Assembly (NCBI RefSeq): GCF_004365575.1
Contig: NZ_SOBG01000001.1
Span: forward strand, 62,001-126,000
Reading direction: 5' to 3'
DNA length: 64,000 bases
DNA from: Hypnocyclicus thermotrophus
GTDB taxonomy: Bacteria > Fusobacteriota > Fusobacteriia > Fusobacteriales > Fusobacteriaceae
Shown: piece after piece, positions 48,412 through 57,535 of the stretch
Layout: the number at the start of each line of letters is the position of its first letter
Position numbering within the stretch: position 1 is the stretch's first letter
Notes under the pieces: generated by a model
Seen by the model: only the letters and a program-made list of their open reading frames with translations
Database searches by the model: none
Told to the model about the DNA's origin: nothing
Made by a program: the position numbers and the translations under genes

Positions 48412-50516
48412 TATATTTCATTTACTATTTCTAAAAATTCTTCTATTAATTTTGGATCAAATTGTGTTCCTTTATATTTAATCAATTCTTCTATTGCTTC
48501 TTGTTTTGTTTTTATCTTTTGATAAGGCCTTTTATTAGTCATTGCTTCATAAGATTCTAATATATTTAATATTCTACATTCTATTGGAATTTCTTTCTTA
48601 CTTAATCCTAGTGGATATCCTTTTCCATCCCATCTTTCATGATGTTTTAGTATTAATTCTGCAATATTGGCATACTCTCGATAATTTAAAGCAATTCTGT
48701 ATCCTTTTTCTGAATGAGATTTTAAGGTTTTCCAATCTTCATCTGTTAATTTTTCTTTTTTAGTCAATAATTCATCTGATATAGTGATTTTCCCTATATC
48801 GTACACCTCTACAAGTAATAGAAGCCTTTCTTTTGTTTTTTTATCTAATTTCAATTTTTCTCCAAAAATTTTAGAATATTTTTTTAAATTTTCTATATGC
48901 CTATTATAAGAAAAATCTTTCCTATTTATTAGATTTTTTATTTTAAATAATAACTCTTTTTTCTCTTTTGATTTTATTAACATTTTATTTTTATACATTT
49001 TTTCATCTGCTATTTTAAATAATTCCGTTATATGATCGTTATCTCCTATACTATATCCAATAGCCACTGATAAATACAGTATTTCATTTGATAAAGTTTG
49101 ATTATATTTTTCTATATTTTTATTTAAACTATCTATTAATTCTTTTATTTCGTTTTCATTTGGTTCTATTATTATCGCTACAAATTCATCACCACCAACT
49201 CTAGCTATAATATTATTTTCATTTATAGTTTTTTTCAATATTTTAGCAAAATTTTTTAATATCATATCTCCATAATGATGTCCTAAAATATCATTTATAA
49301 GTTTTAAATTGTTTAAATCAAAATTTAAAATTCCTATATTAAATGTTTTTCTAATTTTATACTCATTTATTATTCTTTCAAAATAATTAAAATTATTTAA
49401 CCCTGTTAATAAATCATAACTACTTAAATGTTCTAATTTTTTTTCATACTCTTTTTCTTGAGTTATATCACTATATATCCCATATCCACCTATAATTTTA
49501 TTATCAAATACAATATTTATAGTTTTTATTGAAACATTAATAGGGTTTTTATCTTTTGTATATCGTATAGTTTCAGTATTTAAAGTACCCATTTTTATTG
49601 TTTTTTGTGTTAAATATTTTGCTTCTAATATTGATTTATCTACAACTATTAAATTATCTATATTTTTTCCAACTGCTTCTTCTTTTGTAAATCCAAATAT
49701 TTTAGTAAATGCATTATTTATATTTAAAATTGTCCCATAATAATCTATTTCTACTATTGCATCCTGAGAATTATTAAATAATGTTTCATATCTTATTTTT
49801 TCATATCTTTCATTTTCTTTTTCTATTAACAATTTTTTATATAATAATTGATATTTAAGAGAAAATAAAACTACTAAACTCACTATAATAATTAAAAATC
49901 CAATTAATAAATTCTTTTGAAAATTTAATAAATATACTAATTTATTATTTTTATAATCTAAATATTTACCAGTTCCGATATATACTTGAATTTCAGGTAT
50001 TCCTCTTATATAAGATAATTTTTTCAATTCTTCATCTATAAGTGGTGCTTTATTATAATATTTATAAAAACCTTTTTTTTCTTTACTTTTTGCTAATTTT
50101 ATAAGCTCTTGTATAACATAATTTCCTTTAACATCTTTATAATTCCACATATTTTTCCCAATTTTATTTTTTTCATATGGCTGAACTAAATATTTTCCTA
50201 TATAATCAGTCATAAAAATATAATTTAAAGAATATTCATCTTTATAAGTCATATTTGAAAGTATATTTTGAATTTTTTTAATAGTATCATTTTTAGAAAT
50301 TTCTTTATTATTATACCTTTCTATTATTGGTTTTATTAAATTATAAGCCATATCTACTTTTTGGACTAATTCAATTTTTATTTTATTTTCTATTTCTTTT
50401 TCAAATTCTTCATTTATATGATTAATAAATAAAGTTAAAATTATTATTATTGTTACAGATAATAATAATATAATTTTTATATTAATATAATTTATTAACT
50501 CAAATAACTTTTTCAT
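48411..50516 (-). CDS. Cache-PAS-GGDEF-HD-GYP c-di-GMP signalling protein, modified HD site
   Basis: 701 aa. Membrane helix about 11-32, periplasmic Cache domain 40-190, second helix 203-222, PAS 240-350, GGDEF about 365-515 with intact GGDEF at 441-445, HD-GYP 525-690. In the HD-GYP part the first His is Tyr572 (VYDIGKI instead of HDIGK) and the Asp of the last metal motif is Glu (ESYEAMT), while HHERWDGKGYP (625-635) is intact. So the cyclase half looks active and the phosphodiesterase half is doubtful. AAGGTGATGAT precedes the ATG. Confidence 0.85.
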   Translation of the reverse strand: MKKLFELINYINIKIILLLSVTIIIILTLFINHINEEFEKEIENKIKIELVQKVDMAYNLIKPIIERYNNKEISKNDTIKKIQNILSNMTYKDEYSLNYIFMTDYIGKYLVQPYEKNKIGKNMWNYKDVKGNYVIQELIKLAKSKEKKGFYKYYNKAPLIDEELKKLSYIRGIPEIQVYIGTGKYLDYKNNKLVYLLNFQKNLLIGFLIIIVSLVVLFSLKYQLLYKKLLIEKENERYEKIRYETLFNNSQDAIVEIDYYGTILNINNAFTKIFGFTKEEAVGKNIDNLIVVDKSILEAKYLTQKTIKMGTLNTETIRYTKDKNPINVSIKTINIVFDNKIIGGYGIYSDITQEKEYEKKLEHLSSYDLLTGLNNFNYFERIINEYKIRKTFNIGILNFDLNNLKLINDILGHHYGDMILKNFAKILKKTINENNIIARVGGDEFVAIIIEPNENEIKELIDSLNKNIEKYNQTLSNEILYLSVAIGYSIGDNDHITELFKIADEKMYKNKMLIKSKEKKELLFKIKNLINRKDFSYNRHIENLKKYSKIFGEKLKLDKKTKERLLLLVEVYDIGKITISDELLTKKEKLTDEDWKTLKSHSEKGYRIALNYREYANIAELILKHHERWDGKGYPLGLSKKEIPIECRILNILESYEAMTNKRPYQKIKTKQEAIEELIKYKGTQFDPKLIEEFLEIVNEI

Positions 50517-50604
50517 ATCATCACCTTATTTAAAATTTTAATTACTATAGTTATTCTAAAAATTATAGTAATTTCCTACTATTTTTATATTAATATTACA
50601 AAAA

Positions 50605-50631
50605 ATAAAAAAAAACACTCATATCTGAGTG
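50605..50631 (-). terminator. terminator of the tRNA operon
   Basis: CACTCA-loop-TGAGTG (50616-50631), followed on the minus strand by nine T. Confidence 0.75.
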
Positions 50632-50816
50632 ATAAAATTAAATAGTATAAATAAATTTTACTTTACTTTTAATTTAAAACCTTTTGCTTAAAAAATCTTA
50701 CAGATTTTTACGCTTGCTCATAAATTTTACTTTATTTTTAATTTAAAACCTTTTGCTTAAAAAATCTTACAGATTTTTACGCTTGCTCATAAATTTTACT
50801 TCGTAAAATTTATTTA

Positions 50817-50892
<76 letters not shown>

Positions 50893-50953
50893 ATATATTA
50901 TTTATACAAATTTTTACGTTTGCTCATAAATTTTACTTCGTAAAATTTATTTA

Positions 50954-51029
50954 TGGTGGTCGCAACAGGACTTGAACCTGTGACCCCCTGCTTGTAAGGC
51001 AGGTGCTCTCCCAACTGAGCTATGCGACC
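50954..51029 (-). tRNA. tRNA-Val (TAC), copy 1
   Basis: 76 nt, acceptor GGTCGCA/TGCGACC, anticodon loop CTTACAA, encoded CCA. Two bases separate it from tRNA-Glu. Confidence 0.95.
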
Positions 51030-51031
51030 TT

Positions 51032-51106
51032 TGGTACTCCGTAGGGGAATCGAACCCCTGCCGCCAGGATGAAAACCTGGAATCCTGACCTCTAGACGAA
51101 CGGAGC
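51032..51106 (-). tRNA. tRNA-Glu (TTC), copy 1
   Basis: 75 nt, anticodon loop TTTTCAT, encoded CCA; the first acceptor pair is a G-T wobble. Confidence 0.93.
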
Positions 51107-51213
51107 TTATTAATTTCTAAATTTTACTTTAGTTTTAACTTAAAACCTTTTGCTTAAAAAATCTTACAAATTTTTACGCTTGCTCATAAATTTTACTTCG
51201 TAAAATTTATTTA

Positions 51214-51298
<85 letters not shown>

Positions 51299-51478
51299 AT
51301 ATTTTGTAAAATTCAAACTAAAAATTATTAACCTATTTAAACCTTTTGCTTAAAAAATCTTACAAATTTTTATGCTTGCTCATAAATTTTACTTTATTTT
51401 TAATTTAAAACCTTTTGCTTAAAAAATCTTTTAGATTTTTACGCTTGCTCATAAATTTTACTTCGTAAAATTTATTTA

Positions 51479-51554
<76 letters not shown>

Positions 51555-51682
51555 ATATATTATTTATACAAAATATTATGTAATCATAAATTTTACTTTA
51601 CTTTTTATTTAAAACCTTTTGCTTAAAAAATCTTACAGATTTTTACGCTTGCTCATAAATTTTACTTTGTAAAATTTATTTA

Positions 51683-51758
51683 TGGTGGTCGCAACAGGAC
51701 TTGAACCTGTGACCCCCTGCTTGTAAGGCAGGTGCTCTCCCAACTGAGCTATGCGACC
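51683..51758 (-). tRNA. tRNA-Val (TAC), copy 2
   Basis: 76 nt; same sequence as copy 1. Confidence 0.95.
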
Positions 51759-51760
51759 TT

Positions 51761-51835
51761 TGGTACTCCGTAGGGGAATCGAACCCCTGCCGCCAGGATG
51801 AAAACCTGGAATCCTGACCTCTAGACGAACGGAGC
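51761..51835 (-). tRNA. tRNA-Glu (TTC), copy 2
   Basis: 75 nt; same sequence as copy 1, two bases from tRNA-Val. Confidence 0.93.
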
Positions 51836-51943
51836 TTATTAATTTTTAAATTTTACTCTTGTTTTAACTTAAAAACCTTTTGCTTAAAAAATCTTTTAGA
51901 TTTTTACGCTTGCTCATAAATTTTACTTTGTAAAATTTATTTA

Positions 51944-52019
<76 letters not shown>

Positions 52020-52030
52020 ATATATTTAAA

Positions 52031-52108
52031 TGGCGGGAGTGACGGGGGTCGAACCCGCGACCTCATGCGTGACAGGCATGCGCTCTAACCAAACTGAGCT
52101 ACACCCCC
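52031..52108 (-). tRNA. tRNA-Asp (GTC)
   Basis: 78 nt, acceptor GGGGGTG/CACTCCC, anticodon loop CTGTCAC, encoded CCA. Confidence 0.95.
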
Positions 52109-52115
52109 AAAACAT

Positions 52116-52192
52116 TGGGGTGACCGACGGGATTTGAACCCGCGACAACCAGTGCCACAAACTGGCGCTCTACCAACTGAACTACGGTCACC
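52116..52192 (-). tRNA. tRNA-His (GTG)
   Basis: 77 nt including the extra 5' G (-1) paired with C73, anticodon GTG in loop TTTGTGG, encoded CCA. Confidence 0.95.
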
Positions 52193-52196
52193 ACTA

Positions 52197-52272
<76 letters not shown>

Positions 52273-52301
52273 TTTTTATTTTGCCCCTCAAGGCGAGAAT
52301 A

Positions 52302-52330
52302 ATAATATCATATTTTACCTTATCCGTCAA
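52302..52330 (-). promoter_or_regulatory. promoter of the 11-gene tRNA operon
   Basis: TTGACG (52325-52330), 17 bases, TATTAT (52302-52307) on the minus strand, 30 bases before tRNA-Gly. Confidence 0.8.
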
Positions 52331-52417
52331 ACATTTTTTTTGTTTTTTAAAAAAAAAAAATTAATTATTTAAATTTAAAGGAATCTCTCATATATTAAAT
52401 TTTTATTTTTTCATTTC

Positions 52418-53755
52418 TTAATTCATTTTTTTAAAATTATTTTTTAATAAAATAAAAGTTATTATACTAATAACAATATCCGATATTGGTGCCGCCAACC
52501 ATACTCCATTTATATTAAAATATTTTGGTAATATTATTACAAGTGGTAAAAATATTATTAACTGTCTTGATAAATTTAATATAATTGATTTTTTTGCTTG
52601 ATTTATACCCTGAAAATAATTAGCGCCTATTATATAAAATGCATTCAATATAATAAACGACATATAAATTCTTAATCCATTTTTTCCTATATCTAATAAT
52701 TCTTGATTATTTTTGTTAAAAAGATTTATAAAAACTTTTGGATATATTATTATTAAAGTAAAAATCAAACTACTTATAATTAAAGAAAATATAATAGAAT
52801 ATTTTAATGCTTCTTTTACTCTATAATAATTTTTTGCTCCATAATTAAATCCTATTATCGGTTGTGCTCCTGAAATTATTCCATTTATTATCATTACTAG
52901 AAACATCTGTATGGTACTTATTATTCCCATTGCCGCCACTGCTATATCCCCACCATAATTTAATAAAGTTTTATTTAAAAATGTTACAACTATACTATTT
53001 GCTATTTGTAATAAAAATGGTGATATCCCGATACTTAATATTCCTTTTACAATTTTATAATCAATTCCTAAATTTTTTACTTTTAATTTTAATATACTTT
53101 TTTTACTTTTCGTAAAATGATAAATTACCCAAATTGCTGATGTAGTATTTGAAAATGCTGTAGCATAAGCTGCACCTTTTATCCCCCATTTAAATACAAA
53201 AATAAATATTGGATCTAAAATTATATTCAAAATTGCACCAATAAGCATAGTAAACATAGCTGTATTAGCATTTCCTTCTACTCTAACAAAATTATTCATT
53301 CCCATTGCCATAAAATTTGACAATACTAAAAAGTTTAATATTTGCATATAATTTCTAGAATAAACTATAGTATTTGTTGTAGCTCCAAACATAAAAAGTA
53401 TTTTTTCTAAATAAATACTACTTATTAGCATAATTGATAAACTAAATATTACAAAAAGTGTAAAGGCATTTCCTAAAATTTTTTCAGCTTTATCTTTTTT
53501 CCCTTCACCAAGCTTTATAGAAGCTAAATTTCCGCCACCAATGCCAACAAGCATTCCTATTGCTATATATATAGTAAATATTGGAAAAGTTATACTTATA
53601 CCTGTCATTGCATAAGCTCCTAAACCTTTACCTATGTACATTCTATCTACAATATTATAAAGTGCAAATACTAAACTTCCTGTAATAGCTGGTATAGCAT
53701 ATTTTATTAAAAGTTTATACACTTTTTCTTCTGATAATTCTTTAATATTTCTCAT
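52418..53755 (-). CDS. MATE-family efflux transporter
   Basis: 445 aa with twelve hydrophobic helices in two halves. YKLLIKYAIPAITGSLVFALYNIVDRMYIGKGLG and GGGNLASIKLGEGKKDKAEKILGNAF are the typical N-half motifs, and GAQPIIGFNYGAKNYYRVKEALKYS the C-half one. A Na+- or H+-driven drug or metabolite exporter of the NorM/DinF-like group. The start overlaps the end of marR by 14 bases, so the pair is an operon and the pump is probably under MarR control. Confidence 0.88.
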   Translation of the reverse strand: MRNIKELSEEKVYKLLIKYAIPAITGSLVFALYNIVDRMYIGKGLGAYAMTGISITFPIFTIYIAIGMLVGIGGGNLASIKLGEGKKDKAEKILGNAFTLFVIFSLSIMLISSIYLEKILFMFGATTNTIVYSRNYMQILNFLVLSNFMAMGMNNFVRVEGNANTAMFTMLIGAILNIILDPIFIFVFKWGIKGAAYATAFSNTTSAIWVIYHFTKSKKSILKLKVKNLGIDYKIVKGILSIGISPFLLQIANSIVVTFLNKTLLNYGGDIAVAAMGIISTIQMFLVMIINGIISGAQPIIGFNYGAKNYYRVKEALKYSIIFSLIISSLIFTLIIIYPKVFINLFNKNNQELLDIGKNGLRIYMSFIILNAFYIIGANYFQGINQAKKSIILNLSRQLIIFLPLVIILPKYFNINGVWLAAPISDIVISIITFILLKNNFKKMN

Positions 53756-54194
53756 TTTCTTTTATCCTTTCTAAATTTTTATTTATTTTTTTTATGAAAT
53801 CAAAAAAAATCTCTTTTTCTTTTTCTGAAAAATTTAACATTAATTTAATATTTATCTCATTAAATATATTTTTTATTTCAGGGTAAATTTTTTCCCCTTC
53901 TTCTCCAATATATAGTTTATAATATCTCTTATCAATTTTATTCTTTTCTCTTTTTACATATTTTTTTTCTATTAATTTTTTTATTGCTTTTGTAATAGTC
54001 GTTTTATCAATTCCTAATTTTTCTGCTAATTTATCTTGACAAATCCCTTCATTTTTTTTAATATTTATAAGAATTTTAAATTGTCCACTTCCTATTTTAT
54101 ATTTTTCTAATTTTTTTGATAAATATAAATCTATATCTCTTGATAAATGAGATATTTCTTTTGTCAAAATTTTTTTTTTATTTTTTTCTATCAC
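53742..54194 (-). CDS. MarR-family regulator
   Basis: 150 aa from a GTG start with GGAGAATAAA upstream. Winged HTH in NEGICQDKLAEKLGIDKTTITKAIKKLIEKKYVKREKNKIDKRYYKLYIGEEG, with the family's DxR wing. Helices at both ends form the dimer. It should repress its own promoter and the following MATE gene; the inducer is probably a substrate of the pump. Confidence 0.9.
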   Translation of the reverse strand: MIEKNKKKILTKEISHLSRDIDLYLSKKLEKYKIGSGQFKILINIKKNEGICQDKLAEKLGIDKTTITKAIKKLIEKKYVKREKNKIDKRYYKLYIGEEGEKIYPEIKNIFNEINIKLMLNFSEKEKEIFFDFIKKINKNLERIKENEKY

Positions 54195-54265
54195 TTTATT
54201 CTCCTTATTAATTAATTTTAATAATTATTATTTACTTTTAACTCTCTTCTTTTTTACAAACAAAT

Positions 54266-54301
54266 CAACTAAATTATATACAAAATTAGTTGGTATGTCA
54301 A
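54266..54301 (-). promoter_or_regulatory. consensus promoter with MarR-type operator
   Basis: Minus strand TTGACA (54296-54301), 17 bases, TATAAT (54273-54278), both perfect. The inverted repeat CAACTAA (54266-54272) / TTAGTTG (54286-54292) brackets the -10 and the spacer, as expected for repression. Confidence 0.85.
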
Positions 54302-54463
54302 CTATATAGAAAATTTTATTTTTTTATATATTCTTTTCATAAAAAACTTATAAATTTTTTGAAATAAATATTAAGTTTAAGTTTTTTTAGTCGATATATA
54401 ATAATGAATAAAAAGGTTATCCACGGAGGGATAAGTTATAGATAAATCAAGGAGGGTTTAAAC

Positions 54464-54886
54464 ATGATAATTAAAAAAATTTATAATAATCTATTAAAAA
54501 AATATTTTTTGAAAATAATATTAATAACTACCTTATTAGTTTTAGCGAGTTGTGAAAAAGAAAAGATTTATATAACAAAATTAATTCCTGATGATTCAGT
54601 TTCCGTAAGATTTAGACCTGATCCAAATGCTACTAAAATTGGTTCTGGAGGATTAATTCAAATATATTTATCTGGCGGAGGATATAGTAATGCTCTTATA
54701 CTTCCTACTCAAGAAATTCAATTAGAAAAAGATACTTTATATAATTTAAGTTGGTCTTATGATAATGGAAGTGGTGGTACTGGAGGAGCATTAGGTACAT
54801 TTATTCTTAGTTTCTATAATGATACTGAATTTGTTATTATCTATCTTGGTGATGATAACAATGAAATTAATCCTCAACCATATTAA
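54464..54886 (+). CDS. lipoprotein of unknown function, 140 aa
   Basis: Basic N-terminus, hydrophobic signal and lipobox LVLASC, so the mature protein (about 110 aa) is lipid-anchored. It is rich in beta-strands and glycine (SGGGYSNALILP, NGSGGTGGALGTFILSFYND) and ends acidic. No family recognised. AAGGAGGG ribosome site. Twenty bases before the next lipoprotein gene. Confidence 0.7.
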   Translation: MIIKKIYNNLLKKYFLKIILITTLLVLASCEKEKIYITKLIPDDSVSVRFRPDPNATKIGSGGLIQIYLSGGGYSNALILPTQEIQLEKDTLYNLSWSYDNGSGGTGGALGTFILSFYNDTEFVIIYLGDDNNEINPQPY

Positions 54887-54906
54887 TCAAATGTTGGAGG
54901 GAAAAA

Positions 54907-55986
54907 ATGAAATTTTTAAAATTTTTTGTACTAATTTTTAGTTTTATAATTATATCCTGTAGTAAACAATCTGGAATACTATCTACCACTAATAGTACCA
55001 TTGCTTCTGGATATAATAGTTATACAAGTGCTGAAATAACAAATATTTATAATTACATAAATTCTAATAAAATTGAAATTACTTCAATTCCAAATTTAAC
55101 TACTATTGAATCAAATTACTTAAAAAATAACATAACTTTATTATTAACTACTATAAGTAATGAAATATTAACAGGGACTGTATCTGAATCTAGAATATCT
55201 GAAATAAAAACTGCTACAAAAGATGCAATATCATATTTCGGTATAAAAACTTATGATGAATTATCTTATATCTATCAAAATATTGGAATTGCTCTTACTC
55301 GCTCTTCTTCATTAGGTTTAACTACTGAAGAAAATACAACTTTAACTTCTATCCAATCATATATAAATACTGCAATGACTTCAATTAAACAAAATAAAGA
55401 CGTTAATCCTTACTATTCTGAAATAGGATTACTTTTATTAGTTTATAGAGAAGGAAATTATTCATTATTACAAAATAATTCTTTATTAGAAAAAGTAGGT
55501 ATAAATCTCGATCAAATAGATCAAACAAATGATATAGCTTTAAAACTTGAGACATTGCAAGCTGAATTAGATGAATTTAGTGATTTTGATAAAAATGATT
55601 TATCTATTGCTGATGCATTAAGAAAAAGCTTAAATACATTAAAATCATATTATATTTCTTATACCCTTGGTGATGAAACAACAATTGAATCTCAAGAAGC
55701 ATTATTTAGACAAGCTGAAACTGCTTATTTACCGTATACAACTTCAATGGAGGCTACTATTAATAGCACTATAACTGCATTAAAAGCTCTCTCTGACGAT
55801 GATATTTCAGGATATGAAAATATTTATAATGAAATAATGGCTGTTTTAAATGACTACGAACAAAAAAAAGCATATTATAATGCTAAAAACTTTAAAAAAA
55901 TTATATCTGAAACTATTAATATAGCTACAACTTATAGATATATTCAATCAAAAGCATTAATTATATCTATATTAACTGAAAATTAA
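54907..55986 (+). CDS. lipoprotein of unknown function, 359 aa
   Basis: Signal peptide with lipobox FIIISC at about residue 18. The mature protein is serine/threonine/asparagine-rich at first and then mainly helical (ITSIPNLTTIESNYLKNNITLLL; ADALRKSLNTLKSYYISY). I recognise no domain. It probably forms one operon with the preceding lipoprotein and sits on the same membrane surface. TGGAGGGAAAAA precedes the ATG. Confidence 0.7.
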   Translation: MKFLKFFVLIFSFIIISCSKQSGILSTTNSTIASGYNSYTSAEITNIYNYINSNKIEITSIPNLTTIESNYLKNNITLLLTTISNEILTGTVSESRISEIKTATKDAISYFGIKTYDELSYIYQNIGIALTRSSSLGLTTEENTTLTSIQSYINTAMTSIKQNKDVNPYYSEIGLLLLVYREGNYSLLQNNSLLEKVGINLDQIDQTNDIALKLETLQAELDEFSDFDKNDLSIADALRKSLNTLKSYYISYTLGDETTIESQEALFRQAETAYLPYTTSMEATINSTITALKALSDDDISGYENIYNEIMAVLNDYEQKKAYYNAKNFKKIISETINIATTYRYIQSKALIISILTEN

Positions 55987-55998
55987 AAAATTTTATTT

Positions 55999-56028
55999 AA
56001 GACTATTGTTAATACAATAGTCTTTTTT
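55999..56028 (+). terminator. terminator of the lipoprotein pair
   Basis: AAGACTATTGT-TAAT-ACAATAGTCTT, then T6. Confidence 0.88.
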
Positions 56029-56053
56029 ATTATTTATTTCAATATATAAAATC

Positions 56054-56398
56054 AAATGTATAAACATTTAATGTAAAAATATCTTTTATAAATATATGTA
56101 TTCTCTTTTCATAAAATTTCAATTAAATATATCTATATTTCTAAAAATACTAAAAATTTATAACTGTATTTTCATTTCATAATTTTTTATGCTTAAATCT
56201 TTAAAATAAAAAGTTTTTTAATTTATATATATGTATAATTATTTCCTAATTTATATTAATTATTTTCTTGTAGTCTTTTTTTTAATTAAAATAAAAACAT
56301 TCATAAATACAATTAAGCTCTTTTTAAATTTACAAAATTTTCTTAGTGTTATATAATAATAAAAACATTTAATAATTTTATGAAAGGAGTATACATTT
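56054..56398. repeat. iteron-like repeats, left cluster, mostly inverted
   Basis: Matches to the consensus ATGAAAAGTTTATACATT on the minus strand at about 56054-56070 (partial), 56091-56112, 56161-56182 and 56229-56247, and on the plus strand at 56380-56398. The last one overlaps the ribosome site of the next gene. They fill the 400-base gap after the lipoproteins. Same family as the cluster before the replication initiator. Confidence 0.65.
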
Positions 56399-57335
56399 GA
56401 ATATAATATTTAAAAATCTAAAAAAATCAATCAATCTTACTATTACTTTATTTAAAATACTACTGCCACTTAGTATTTTTATAAAAATTTTACAATTAAC
56501 AAATAGTATAGATTATATCTTGGGTTTATTTTTACCTATAGCTAAAATTACAGGAATATCTACTGAATTAGCTACTGTCTGGATAACTGCTATGCTTACA
56601 AATATATATGGAGGCTTTATTACTTTATCTAGTTTTGCTAAAAATAATGTTTTTACAGTAGCTGATATTACAGTTCTTGCTACTATGATTCTTTTAGCTC
56701 ATACTATGTTTTTAGAAACTGCTATATTAAAAAAAGCTGGCGGGAAAAGTTTATACATTGTTTTATTGAGAGTAGGTAGTGCTATTCTTGTAGGTTCTGT
56801 TTTTAATTTTATTTTTAAAACATTTAATATCTTAAATTATCCTGCAAATATTATATGGAAATCTAAATCTGTAAATTTTACTATAAATGAATTTATATTT
56901 TCTCAAATAAAAAGTTTTTTTTATATTTTTTTTATAATATTTTTAATATTAACTATGATGGATATTTTTGAAAAAATAGGAGTTCTTAAATTAATAAATA
57001 AATTATTAAATCCTCTTTTGGCATTATTAGGAATTTCTGATAAAGGCATCAATATAAACCTCATAGCGCTTGTTTTAGGGATATCTTATGGCGGTGCTAT
57101 ACTTATAGAAGAAAGTTCATCAGGAGAGCTCTCAACTCGCGATATAACATATTCTATTATATTTATAAGTTTATGTCATGCTATCATTGAAGATTCTCTT
57201 CTTATGCTTACTATTGGAGCTAATTTTATTTGGATAACAATCGGAAGATTTTTTTACACTATCGTATTTTTAATAATTTTTAATAAAATTTATCTAAAAA
57301 TTATTAACTTTAGTTCAATTATAAAAAAAGTTTGA
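56397..57335 (+). CDS. nucleoside-recognition (Gate) domain membrane protein
   Basis: 312 aa with about eight hydrophobic helices and two Gate-domain halves: TAMLTNIYGGFITLSS...LLAHTMFLETAILKKAGG and GISYGGAILIEESSSGEL...SLCHAIIEDSLLML. The family includes SpmA/SpmB and nucleoside or small-molecule transport-like proteins; no function is fixed. The start is a TTG at 56397 with GGAG eight bases before it. That ribosome site lies inside an iteron-like repeat, so a replication protein might influence its expression. Confidence 0.75.
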   Translation: MNIIFKNLKKSINLTITLFKILLPLSIFIKILQLTNSIDYILGLFLPIAKITGISTELATVWITAMLTNIYGGFITLSSFAKNNVFTVADITVLATMILLAHTMFLETAILKKAGGKSLYIVLLRVGSAILVGSVFNFIFKTFNILNYPANIIWKSKSVNFTINEFIFSQIKSFFYIFFIIFLILTMMDIFEKIGVLKLINKLLNPLLALLGISDKGININLIALVLGISYGGAILIEESSSGELSTRDITYSIIFISLCHAIIEDSLLMLTIGANFIWITIGRFFYTIVFLIIFNKIYLKIINFSSIIKKV

Positions 57336-57432
57336 CAAATTTTAAATTTTTTTTTATAATTTATCTTGTTGTTTTTTGTGTAATATAATCCCCTTTTGTT
57401 TTTTTAATTAATTTTTGTTCTAAGACACTTTA

Positions 57433-57456
57433 AAAAAAGCTCGTATGAGCTTTTTT
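57433..57456 (+). terminator. terminator after the Gate protein
   Basis: AAAAAAGCTC-GTAT-GAGCTTTTTT. Otherwise nothing is seen between 57336 and 57535. Confidence 0.85.
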
Positions 57457-57535
57457 TTATTATTTATTGCAATTTGTAATGATTTCAGTTATAATTTTAT
57501 TAGAAAAATTTAATAAAAAAACAAGGAGTGATATT

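Noticed and set aside
50786-50812. Mini-frame ATG AGC AAG CGT ... TAA in each tRNA-spacer repeat, read on the minus strand
   Set aside because: Seven codons without a Shine-Dalgarno sequence, inside a structural repeat; more likely chance.
54417-54425. TTATCCACG as a chromosomal origin DnaA box
   Set aside because: A single 8/9 match in a gene leader, with no cluster and no dnaA/dnaN nearby.
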